Assembly: GCA_947652115.1 (NCBI GenBank)
Contig: OX393568.1
Span: 6,568,820 to 6,632,819, forward strand
DNA length: 64,000 bases
Direction of reading: 5' to 3'
Source of the DNA: Blastomussa wellsi
Taxonomy: Eukaryota; Cnidaria; Anthozoa; Scleractinia; Plerogyridae
Under the pieces are notes generated by a model. It was not told the DNA's origin. It saw only the letters and a program-made list of their open reading frames with translations, and ran no database searches. The position numbers and the translations under genes are program-made. The first letter of the stretch is position 1. The number at the start of each line of letters is the position of its first letter. Shown here one piece after another: positions 37,901-64,000 of this stretch.

Positions 37901-40216
37901 ACGTTAGTGACAACACATAGAATGAAACTAAAAATCTTGCTTGCCAAATTTCTGACAGTATACCTGCCAACTCTCACGCCTTTGGATAAGAAAATGTTGG
38001 CAGGTATGACAGCAACATCAAGGTAGAAAAATAAAAACAAGACACCAACACAGATACCACTTATTGGCCGAGAGTGAGGTCATTACAGGGAAATCTCAGA
38101 CCGAGGCCTTGATGTATTGACCGAGCGATAGCGAGGTCAATATTTCAAGGCCGAGGTCTGAGATTTCCCTGTAATGACCGAATGGACGAGGTTAATAAGT
38201 TATTTATTATATGGCCTTTTAACACCGGAAGTAATTTTCCACATCTGTTTGGGCGCGCAAGAGGTCATTCGAGGTCGTGTTCACTGAACCGAAACGAACC
38301 TGGCAATGCGATCAAAACCATAACACAGTTTCTTTGACGAGACAATTTTTGTATTTACGTCAAGATCTAGGGCAAATTTAACCACTTAAATTTCAAAAAA
38401 ACACACTGACCTGTGTTTACAAGTGTTTGACCGTTAAAAATTTTAAAAGCTAAGGCAAAGATGGGCCCAGTTTGTGATTGAATTTTGAACACGTGGGAAG
38501 AACGTGCAGTGATTTCAGTGACGCTTGCGATGAATATTAATCTTCGTCGTCGCTCTCAATAACATAACGTCGCTTTTTCCTTGTTGGATCAATTTCACTG
38601 AGCCACTGAAGATCTGAAAGTAACATCCAGAGATACTGCTGATATTCGCTCCAGGAAAAATACCATTTGAAGCTGCTGGAACGCTCGCATTATTTACAGC
38701 TCATTCAGCCAAACAAGCATTTCGCGGCCATCTTGAATTGGATCCGTCTGCAAGGAAATGTCTCCTCAGCACAATTTACGGCTCTCGTCACGGGCTCTAA
38801 ACACGAAATGCAGGGACAAAATCCACCACATGGTTCTCTGAAGGGCTATGGGATTTTCTGCACCGAATGCGCCACTTTGAAAAAGCTTTTCTTCTTCTTC
38901 AGTCAGCGAGCCGAGTCGCGTTGGGACGGTTGCCTTTGCCTTGCACAACGAGGATTTACGCTTGGCTTCCAGCACTTTTCGTGAAAACGCAAACTCGTCG
39001 TCCTTCAGAATGTTCATCTTGAACCCGGAATCAGACAGAAACCTCTGGATACTTCTCTGCAGTTCCGTCAAAGTACTTGGCTCGTATTTTTTTTTTCTGC
39101 TTACGTCATTAAAGAACTTTCCCAAGAGGTGGTCAAGTTCTTCCGGTGGTAGGTCCAAAATCTGAACATTTGTCTCGTTTATGTCGCCAAGAAAACGGTA
39201 AAAACACTTCATGTCACTTGACGTTTTTTCACAGTGTTTTCACTTTTCTGTTCTTGAACAAACTTTTGTAATTCCTCTTGACTGTTACCGAAAATTTCGT
39301 CTTCGTGAGTGATAACTTTGCTCGTGTTGTTTGGCTCAGTTTTGGCCTGTTCTTCGTCCTTTGGATAATAAAATTCGCTACCGCTATGGCTCTCTTTGTC
39401 GCTCATACTAAAGAAGTATCTGTATGCTAGTTTTTCTTTCAGTTATTGAAAATATAGTTGTACTTTGTCCATATTTTTTGTTGTTTTCACCCACACGCTC
39501 GTAGCTTTTACTCACAACTTAACAGAGCCGTAGAGCCGAGAAAAATTTTCATAATGCCCGGTCATTACAAGAAAATCTTGCCCGCTCAGCAGCCAATCAG
39601 AGCGCGCGCACTATTGTAGCCATATAATAATTTATTTTATAATTCAGATAAGCGACACATGGACCCCTCCCCCAGGGCATTAATAAGGTACCGGCATACA
39701 TGTTTTAACTTTGCAAATCTTGCTTTGCAACCAAGCTTCGCATGGGCATTGCTTTTCTTTTACAAGCAATGAATAGCTCAAAATAGATTGAATGCACCCT
39801 TTACTCGTAAATTATTTCTGCAGGTTTGGATAGGACATTGTAGGTTTGGTTCGTGGAGTGCGAGAAATTTGGAACATGTTCCCCAGCTCTTGAAACCTCG
39901 CCAAAATTCACACGACGCGTGGGAAATCGAAATTTCACGCACTATTTAAGTTGACTGCACAAATTTGCGAGTAATTAAACGTATTATTAACAACAAGACA
40001 TTACGCCAACTGATAGCCATTTGACGATTCGAGAGGTAATGATATTTTCACTATCTTGATTTGTAACAGATCTTCACAATCATCTGGTGAGCAATTACCT
40101 TCATTCCTCTGCCAGAAATGGCCTTCTTTCTCCTTTAACCACAAAACGCCTTCCTTGTCAAAAGGTATGTCTGTTTGAGCGGCAATGAAAGCAAGCTCCT
40201 TTTGATTAAATCTCAT
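10480..40216 (-). CDS. INPP4: PH-domain-containing INPP4-type inositol polyphosphate 4-phosphatase, 35 exons
   Basis: Removes the 4-phosphate of PI(3,4)P2 (family role). Exons 5' to 3' on the minus strand: 40099-40216, 36878-36933, 36217-36307, 34484-34574, 33617-33680, 32425-32463, 30849-30930, 30135-30253, 28684-28797, 28242-28321, 27926-27977, 27033-27077, 26613-26650, 26188-26241, 25370-25447, 24948-25005, 24534-24636, 23063-23167, 22023-22134, 21192-21238, 20706-20760, 20226-20286, 19615-19723, 17869-17918, 17708-17792, 17064-17170, 16772-16840, 15931-16054, 15756-15823, 15554-15603, 13020-13160, 12071-12165, 11818-11930, 11124-11278, 10480-10615. Every phase matches and the sum is 2964 nt, 987 aa plus stop; human INPP4A is about 977 aa. 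Residues ~17-118 look like a PH domain ([20 protein letters not shown]); a C2-like region covers ~165-305 ([21 protein letters not shown]). The middle carries [12 protein letters not shown] and [12 protein letters not shown]. The active site CKSAKDRTG is at 904-912, and the end reads [13 protein letters not shown]. Splice sites are GT-AG except a probable GC donor after 12071. The least certain exons are the short 32425, 27033, 26613 and 17869 ones. The symbol is family level: A or B paralogy is not decided. Confidence 0.93.
11124..11278 (-). CDS. INPP4: INPP4 catalytic exon (CX5R motif)
   Basis: Exon 34 of the gene above. It reads [19 protein letters not shown], the dual-specificity-like phosphatase signature with nucleophile Cys904 and Arg910, followed by [15 protein letters not shown]. 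The acceptor is GTTACAG|ATC and the donor AGAAG|GTATGG. All catalytic residues are intact, so the enzyme is expected to be active. Confidence 0.95.
11431..11514. mobile_element. MITE of the CAACCTCGTTCCCAGGGTC family
   Basis: 84-bp inverted-repeat element, same family as 8388-8455. The ends are near-perfect reverse complements. A clear target duplication is not visible here. It lies in the INPP4 intron between exons 33 and 34. Confidence 0.75.
12414..12487 (-). tRNA. tRNA-like sequence (pseudo-tRNA or SINE head)
   Basis: On the minus strand an A-box-like TAGCTCAGTGGTTAGGATG and a B-box-like GCGTTCGACTCC are correctly spaced. A seven-base anticodon loop with GGT would suit Thr. The acceptor stem has at least two mismatches and the anticodon and T stems one each, so a functional tRNA is unlikely. 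Confidence 0.4.
13352..15416. repeat. 27-bp minisatellite array, about 75 units, with higher-order repeats
   Basis: Tandem units of the form GCCATCCGTTACATGTTT followed by CCCGCGCTT fill about 2.06 kb of the INPP4 intron between exons 30 and 31. A distinctive variant block starting GTGCTTGCCGTCTGCTACAT recurs at 13521, 14091 and 14607, giving higher-order periods of 570 and 516 bp. They differ by exactly two 27-bp units. Because 27 is nine codons, frames stay open for hundreds of residues on both strands; a 1-bp deletion near 14750 switches them. These frames are repeat artefacts, not a protein gene. Confidence 0.95.
16433..16695. mobile_element. Second CACTA-like non-autonomous copy
   Basis: Ends CACTGCG and CGCAGTG, with interior matching 4752-5102 (for example GAGTATTCAAGGCG). 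Flanks are TAA and CAA, consistent with a decayed 3-bp target duplication. It lies in the INPP4 intron just 3' of exon 27 (16772-16840). Confidence 0.7.
18217..18373. repeat. Foldback repeat (MITE-like)
   Basis: Left arm ATGTGGTTTAATTTTATC and following AT-rich block pair with the right arm ending ATAAATTTAAACCACAACAT. The loop contains a smaller hairpin around GATTAGCATAATC. No target duplication recognised. Confidence 0.65.
18808..19009. mobile_element. Penelope-like terminal fragment, inverted pair
   Basis: Starts with a GGGGTAAGTTTCTAAAGAAA block, then two inverted copies of the unit with GGTTTTATCAACTGGGTTGA and GTGAATTGGCCACCGTAAAG. Flanked by a 15-bp direct repeat TAAATTAAAGTAAAG (18793-18807, 19010-19024). 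Variable-length target duplications and inverted repeat units fit Penelope-like retroelements; the family call is from memory of such termini. Confidence 0.65.
19785..19935 (-). mobile_element. Degenerate SINE fragment
   Basis: The motif order (GGGATG..AGTCCACCGCA, TTTATACTCCTGG, AAGTGTCTTGCC) matches the minus-strand SINE at 35381-35675, with many substitutions and no clear tRNA head. Confidence 0.5.
21381..21624. mobile_element. Penelope-like terminal fragment with 12-bp target duplication
   Basis: Same architecture as 18808-19009 but retaining the centre, TCCGACGAAGGGCTAACGCT followed by CGAAACGTCAGC, in both orientations. Exact 12-bp direct repeats ATTAGAGTAGTG flank it (21369-21380 and 21625-21636). 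It lies in the INPP4 intron between exons 19 and 20. No reverse transcriptase remains. Confidence 0.7.
22302..22921. repeat. 13-bp minisatellite, about 48 units
   Basis: Tandem units CTGCTACATGTCC and CTTCTACATGTCC; most variation is the G/T at position 3. It lies in the INPP4 intron between exons 18 and 19. Since 13 is not a multiple of 3, all three plus frames read the same cyclic 13-residue peptide ([17 protein letters not shown]). That explains the long overlapping open frames, which I do not count as genes. Confidence 0.95.
23745..23898 (+). mobile_element. Single Penelope-like terminal unit
   Basis: One degenerate unit: CTCAAAACGTCAGCTTTC, then the GGTGGCCAATTCACATTATC block, then TATACTTCCCACCGACGCAG and a CTTACCCC end. 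It shows the unit's native order without inversion, in the INPP4 intron between exons 17 and 18. Confidence 0.6.
28071..28200 (+). mobile_element. SINE 5' (tRNA-derived) portion
   Basis: Contains the A-box-like GTGGCCTAATTGTTAG, a B-box-like GGTCCGGGTTTGAATG and the downstream GTGCAAGACACTTTATC shared with the full element at 35381-35675. The 3' part is missing. Confidence 0.65.
28970..29253. repeat. Two adjacent MITE-like inverted repeats
   Basis: The first (about 28970-29060) is a hairpin with arms GTTTTCTACGAGCGAATAGT and its reverse complement. The second (about 29064-29253) has termini TTTAGTAGAAACTC and GAGTTTCTACTAAA. Both lie in the INPP4 intron between exons 8 and 9; neither codes for protein. 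Confidence 0.65.
29255..29580. repeat. Dispersed repeat, copy 1
   Basis: Shares ordered blocks with 34735-35175: TTTAGCAAAGCCTAAAA, CACAACCCTGG, ACCTGGTCAG, then GATACTGGTCAG and TTTTGACAGCTGCCAATTGA. Class unknown, no coding frame. Confidence 0.6.
31005..31404 (+). repeat. Dispersed repeat carrying a consensus 5' splice site
   Basis: Related in reverse orientation to 58290-58600: both share the CAGGGTTGCCATGGATACC block, the TCAGTGTGACGGTGTC block and a terminal 'aaac(t/g)cgagc'-like end. The plus strand has AGGTAAGTAT at 31278-31287, a perfect U1-complementary donor, antisense to INPP4. No recognisable protein. Confidence 0.55.
31558..31721. repeat. Foldback repeat
   Basis: Arms TACTATTAAGGATTAATTGC and reverse complement, extended by AGTTTTCAAAATTTTCCAAA, around a loop GCCCGAGTCGCGAAGCGACG. 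It forms a long hairpin in the INPP4 intron between exons 6 and 7. Confidence 0.7.
31722..31940. repeat. TIR element adjoining the foldback
   Basis: Ends TTATCAATAAAGGGCAAAAT and ATTTTGCCCTTTATTGATAA are exact reverse complements. The interior has no frame. MITE-like. Confidence 0.7.
33205..33606 (+). mobile_element. tRNA-derived SINE, probably full length
   Basis: The head has an A box TAGCTCGGTTGG (33214-33225) and a B box GGTTCGAGCCC (33258-33268), a Pol III promoter. The anticodon stem does not pair, so it is not a tRNA gene. A ~300-bp body follows, ending in a 6-bp microsatellite tail of ATGAGT repeats at 33577-33606. The tail stops about 10 bp from the INPP4 exon 5 donor (exon end 33617). 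Confidence 0.8.
34484..36933 (-). CDS. INPP4: INPP4 exons 2-4 encoding the PH domain
   Basis: Exons 36878-36933, 36217-36307 and 34484-34574 continue exon 1 without a phase break. Together they encode the expected PH order: a strand pair ending [17 protein letters not shown], a middle strand [13 protein letters not shown] and [17 protein letters not shown], and a C-terminal helix [13 protein letters not shown] with the invariant Trp. The following exon 33617-33680 ([15 protein letters not shown]) looks like a short coiled segment. The human INPP4 proteins, as I recall them, start near the C2 region without this domain. Confidence 0.85.
34735..35175. repeat. Dispersed repeat, copy 2
   Basis: Same block order as 29255-29580, extending further right to a GGGCTCTGCTGTGCAGCCC inverted end near 35155-35173. 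In the INPP4 intron between exons 3 and 4. Confidence 0.55.
35381..35675 (-). mobile_element. SINE, near-complete copy
   Basis: Read on the minus strand: tRNA-like head with GTGGCCTAATGGTTAGTGTG and GGTCCTGGTTTGAGCCC, a body with GGGCAAGACACTTTAATC and TGCGATGGACTAGCATCCCA, and a 3' end GGATAAGCTCCGGCCTGATG. Fragments of the same family occur at 28071, 32998-33120, 40585-41045 and 58091-58710. Confidence 0.75.
35764..36185. repeat. Long foldback MITE
   Basis: Termini TAAAATGCACCTAACCCCAA and its near reverse complement at 36185. Inner arms CACGACCGAGTCAG and CTGACTCGGTCGTG flank a core with GATTTGACGTCACAAA and TTTTGTGATGTCAAATC. About 420 bp, in the INPP4 intron between exons 3 and 4. No frame. 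Confidence 0.75.
37028..37270. repeat. Foldback repeat
   Basis: TTACAGTCTTTCCCATAAAA and following CCGTGAACACCAGAAA pair with TTTCTGGTGTTCACGGTTTT at about 37227. The loop is about 150 bp. MITE-like, in INPP4 intron 1. Confidence 0.65.
37364..37430. mobile_element. MITE with perfect 10-bp target site duplication (Mutator-like)
   Basis: Hairpin element with termini ACCCTGCGAGCAGAG and reverse complement, flanked by ACTATCAATG on both sides (37354-37363 and 37431-37440). The duplication length suggests a Mutator-like mobiliser. Confidence 0.85.
38058..38200. repeat. Hairpin repeat beside the Crypton-like element
   Basis: GGTCATTACAGGGAAATCTC and its reverse complement form arms around nested copies of GACCGAGCGATAGCGAGGTC. 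Fragments of the same sequence occur at the other side (about 39555-39580, GGTCATTACAAGAAAATC), so it belongs to a repeat spanning both ends. Confidence 0.6.
38537..39406 (-). pseudogene. Broken Crypton-like / DUF3504 (KIAA1958-type) tyrosine recombinase gene
   Basis: The reading starts [19 protein letters not shown] (39406) and leads into a DUF3504-like segment: [57 protein letters not shown]. Two lesions are visible. A frame change lies in an A6 run near 39220, where KKRQVT-stop replaces a continuing frame. An in-frame TGA at 38766-38768 stands where the family has Trp in a WGD motif; the frame continues GDISLQTDP past it. An acidic C-terminal piece ([13 protein letters not shown], stop at 38537) follows after an apparent internal loss of the catalytic region. 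Flanking TTATTATATGGC (38204) and its reverse complement (39619-39630) may be element ends. Sits in INPP4 intron 1. Confidence 0.75.
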
Positions 40217-42886
40217 GTTTACGGATTCCCACTTCCGTTCCGAAAATCCTCCATTTTGTCCAGATGATTCGGCTTCCAGTAACTAGTTACCAGTCCCGAA
40301 GGGGACTACAGTGTTTGACAAACTTCCGACTCTGAGTTAGTCTCCTAAGCTACGCAGCCGTTATTAGGGGGAAAAAGTTCATTTCATGGTTTCGCACCTA
40401 AACTCGTTTCGAAGCAGACGGAAAGGGATCTCAGAAATGACCCACACTGATACATGTTTTGAATTTTTTTTGAGTTGTTGAAGATCATCCAGGGGCATGG
40501 GGTAGCAGGGGGGGAGGGAGGTGGTCAAATTTGTCCTGACTCAGGGGTACTTGTGTCAATTTTTACTGGGTATTCAGAACCTCTACCCTCGGCCAGAGCA
40601 CTTTACCCTCACAGTGCCTCTCTCCACCCAGGTGTATGACTGGGTTCCCGGAAAAATAATGCTGGGGGCTAACCCAGCGATGGACTAGCATCCCATCCAC
40701 AGAGATGCCAACTGAAAAAAATTGAAACCAGAGAGACTGCCAATTTTGCAACAAGATACCTCTTCCCAGTCTTCAAAACAGAGTTAAAATAGAGCTCTGT
40801 CAATTAATCTACAAAAATATGTCAAATATTTCAAAATTTCTTCCCAATTCTCCTCCCTATCCAGGGACCTCTACAGAAGACCAGGAGATTTATTCTGTAT
40901 CCGGGAGACTCCCAGATATGTAATCCAGGACAGTAGGCATGGATGTGATGTGAAGAAGTAGAAATACTGTCTGTCGCTTCATGCTAAGGAAACCAGGATA
41001 AGCTCAAGCCTGATGGGTCACTAGGCTTGTATGCAGATTTTACCTTATTCAGTACCTCTACCCCATTATACTATATTCGATTACGAGCTGATTGTTAAAT
41101 ATGAACACAACAGCACTAAATATGGTAATAATGTTTTCTACTGCAAATCTTCTCATTTTTAAATCGCTTCTTGCTAGAATTTTCTTACTCCCAAAATCCC
41201 AATTTAGTGCAACCCCATTCTAGTAACTCTATTGAAAGTTATTGAAATGCAACCCCATTATAGTCAATCCAGTCATGAAAATGTGACACCCCACCCAGCA
41301 TCATATCCCCATTAGCTTATTACTAGGAACTACCCCTGCCTGCCAGGGAATTGAATACCTAAAGGACACCAATATGGGTGTGGCTCAAGCTTTTCGTCCT
41401 ATTTTTTACTATTGAATTTTGGTCAGCAAGATAAGAAGAAATTTTTGGCAAAGGTTTAAAACATAAAACATGTAGTTCAGAGGGAGAGAAAACCAATTAA
41501 TTTCTCTGGTTTTTTGCTGTAATTTAGAAGAGCAATTGGACCAACAATGGAATTTAAAATCGCTTTTTATTCAAGACCAAAGCAATATTGATATTTAATT
41601 TAGCAGTAAAGTTATTTCTTCTAAATAAATGTCCTTTCTATATAAAGCTCATCGAGTCATTGAGCACCAGCATGTTCCATCTATACACTTATTTTTACAA
41701 AAAAAAAATCATAAAATGGTCACCTCTCTTCAATGACCAGTTACTTCCACCCACCACGGATGGCCATCATAGACCTTTTGCATAAATGGCGCCTAAATTT
41801 GAATAAAAATACTTTATACATCCTTACCCTCGTACTTATGTTTCTGGACAAAGGATTTTTCACATGAATGTGCAGCTAAGAATGTGAGCACAGTAAAAAC
41901 CCGCATGTAAGAACCTAGTGGTTTAAGAACCTGCTGGCAGAAGTTCGCAGATCTCTGGAACCTCTAATTTCATTGGATCTTAATAGCATGCAGCTCTATT
42001 GTTTTAGGGCTAGGGTCCAATGTTACTGTTGTTTGTTAATAATTTTTTCAGCCAATGCTGTCTGTGGGACCTTGTAAAGAGCTGTGTACTGTCCCAAAAG
42101 AATGTACAAGTATTGTTTTCCAAACAAAGGTGTCATATAGAGAAGGTCAAGATTCCCTAAACTTAGTCCACCTTCAACTTTTACCCAGAATAGCTAAGTT
42201 GGTAGCTTTCCAGTACTTTTAAACACATAAGTGTAACATTTGAATGTGGCTGTATTGTAAAAAATGTGACGTCAAATAATTTCCAGATTATACTTGTCTT
42301 TTGTTTCTTTATCTAATCTGTAAGTACGTGTAAGCTGGAGTTTCAAAAATTGAGGATAGTCTGTGGATTTACTGGAAGCATGCAGTTGCGTATCCAATAC
42401 TAAAGTCCTAGAGTCTTAGTTCCTTCCATTCTAATGCTATCTAATTAGTTCCTTCCTGGTTAATGGCATTTGACAAACACCATGAATTGGCAAAATACAA
42501 ATATAAAAGAAAAGTACTTCCACTCAAGATCAACCCACTGAGTTGTGTGTTGTCCCAGAAATATCCGTAACACCCCAAACAGACAGGTTTATTTTTTGTG
42601 TAAACCCCTCCCTCCCCCCAACCCTCTGTCAATTTAAGTTAAGCTTTGCACTCTCCTTAAAATGTTTGGCTTTTGAGAACGCCACCTCATAGGAATTTTC
42701 AGAATTTCCAATAACCTTTCATGGGAAAGGTCAGGAACCGAACAATAAATTATTTTCCAAACAGCAACAATGGTCAAAATGTGGCATGGTAGTATTTATG
42801 CAGCCTGCATTTGAATACCAGTAATATTATCTTCAGTTCAGTTTGTTGCAAGCCAATGGAACTGGCAGTCATGTTTTATGTTCCTA
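40217..42886. other. Intergenic region between INPP4 and YIPF5-like gene
   Basis: INPP4 promoter and 5' UTR are expected just above 40216 but no TATA or initiator is clear. Interspersed SINE pieces occur at 40585-41045 (GCGATGGACTAGCATCCCAT, then GGATAAGCTCAAGCCTGATG), split by unrelated sequence. A minus-strand AATAAA (plus 42588-42593), about 295 bp past the YIPF5 stop, is a plausible polyadenylation signal. No other gene seen. Confidence 0.5.
42588..42593 (-). terminator. Candidate polyadenylation signal of the YIPF5-like gene
   Basis: AATAAA on the minus strand about 295 bp after the stop codon at 42887. Supported by position only. Confidence 0.4.
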
Positions 42887-53107
<10,221 letters not shown>

Positions 53108-53297
53108 TTTCACGCGGCATGTACAGGATCTTGTTGTTGTCTGGAGCGGCTTGGTGACCACGCTACACGTTGCAGTCACACGGCCCGGCTACACAGCGAC
53201 AGAACAAGTGCAAAGTTTTCCTTTCGGGTCACTGATGGTTTTTTCCTTCGTGTTCCGTGGAATCCAGATGAGTCATTAAAAATAAAAAAGCGACAAG
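53108..53297. promoter_or_regulatory. Shared bidirectional promoter / 5' UTR region
   Basis: Only 190 bp separate the start codons of the minus-strand YIPF5-like gene and the plus-strand ClC gene. No TATA box is evident. Both transcripts must start within or overlapping this interval unless 5' non-coding exons exist. Confidence 0.6.
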
Positions 53298-63797
<10,500 letters not shown>

Positions 63798-64000
63798 GTA
63801 TGACTGAATATCAATTTGTGTATTTATCAGTAAGTCCTTCAGAAGTTCAGTTGTGAGAGTAAAGGAAATCATCAACCAGCAGAAGTTGTCTTGATAAGTA
63901 ACCAAATTCAGCCTCAAAAAATCGAAGAGGGTGTGACTGTGCACAGCTAAACCAAATTCTCAGAACTAACATTTATTTAACAAGAAGCCCTATGGCTTTA

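Overview
The window is eukaryotic, AT-rich and intron-rich. It fits an anthozoan cnidarian, most likely a stony coral. The evidence is short exons separated by repeat-filled introns, metazoan orthologues with human-like exon content, and a mix of tRNA-derived SINEs, Penelope-like fragments, a DIRS retrotransposon, Crypton-like debris and many foldback MITEs. The species assignment is inference.

Four host genes were reconstructed by joining exons at splice sites with matching phase. (1) RNF14-like RBR ubiquitin ligase, minus strand, 1665-4418, two exons, 472 aa. (2) INPP4-type inositol polyphosphate 4-phosphatase, minus strand, 10480-40216, 35 exons summing to exactly 988 codons, with an apparent N-terminal PH domain ahead of the C2 and CX5R phosphatase regions. 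(3) YIPF5/YIP1A-like Golgi membrane protein, minus strand, 42887-53107, five exons, 284 aa. (4) ClC-3/4/5-type Cl-/H+ exchanger, plus strand, 53298 to beyond 63797, seven exons seen and the 3' part outside the window. Genes 3 and 4 are head to head, with 190 bp between their start codons.

Layout: 1-1664 is RNF14 downstream sequence with no gene seen. 4419-10479 is intergenic and repeat-rich; it holds a 2.5 kb foldback with TTAA target duplications and a nested CACTA-like insertion, a MITE with a perfect 10-bp target duplication, and a LINE 3' fragment. INPP4 introns carry a 2.1 kb 27-bp minisatellite, a 0.6 kb 13-bp minisatellite, Penelope-like terminal fragments, SINEs and a broken Crypton-like gene. 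40217-42886 is intergenic with SINE remnants. The last YIPF5 intron contains a 5.3 kb DIRS-type element, apparently intact, whose reverse transcriptase and tyrosine recombinase reading frames join in frame if a 506-bp candidate intron is removed. Introns of the chloride transporter contain further MITEs, SINEs and microsatellites.

Three of the four host products relate to endosomes, Golgi or phosphoinositides: INPP4 (PI(3,4)P2 turnover), YIPF5 (ER-Golgi trafficking) and ClC-3/4/5 (endosomal ion exchange). No functional linkage is implied beyond this neighbourhood.
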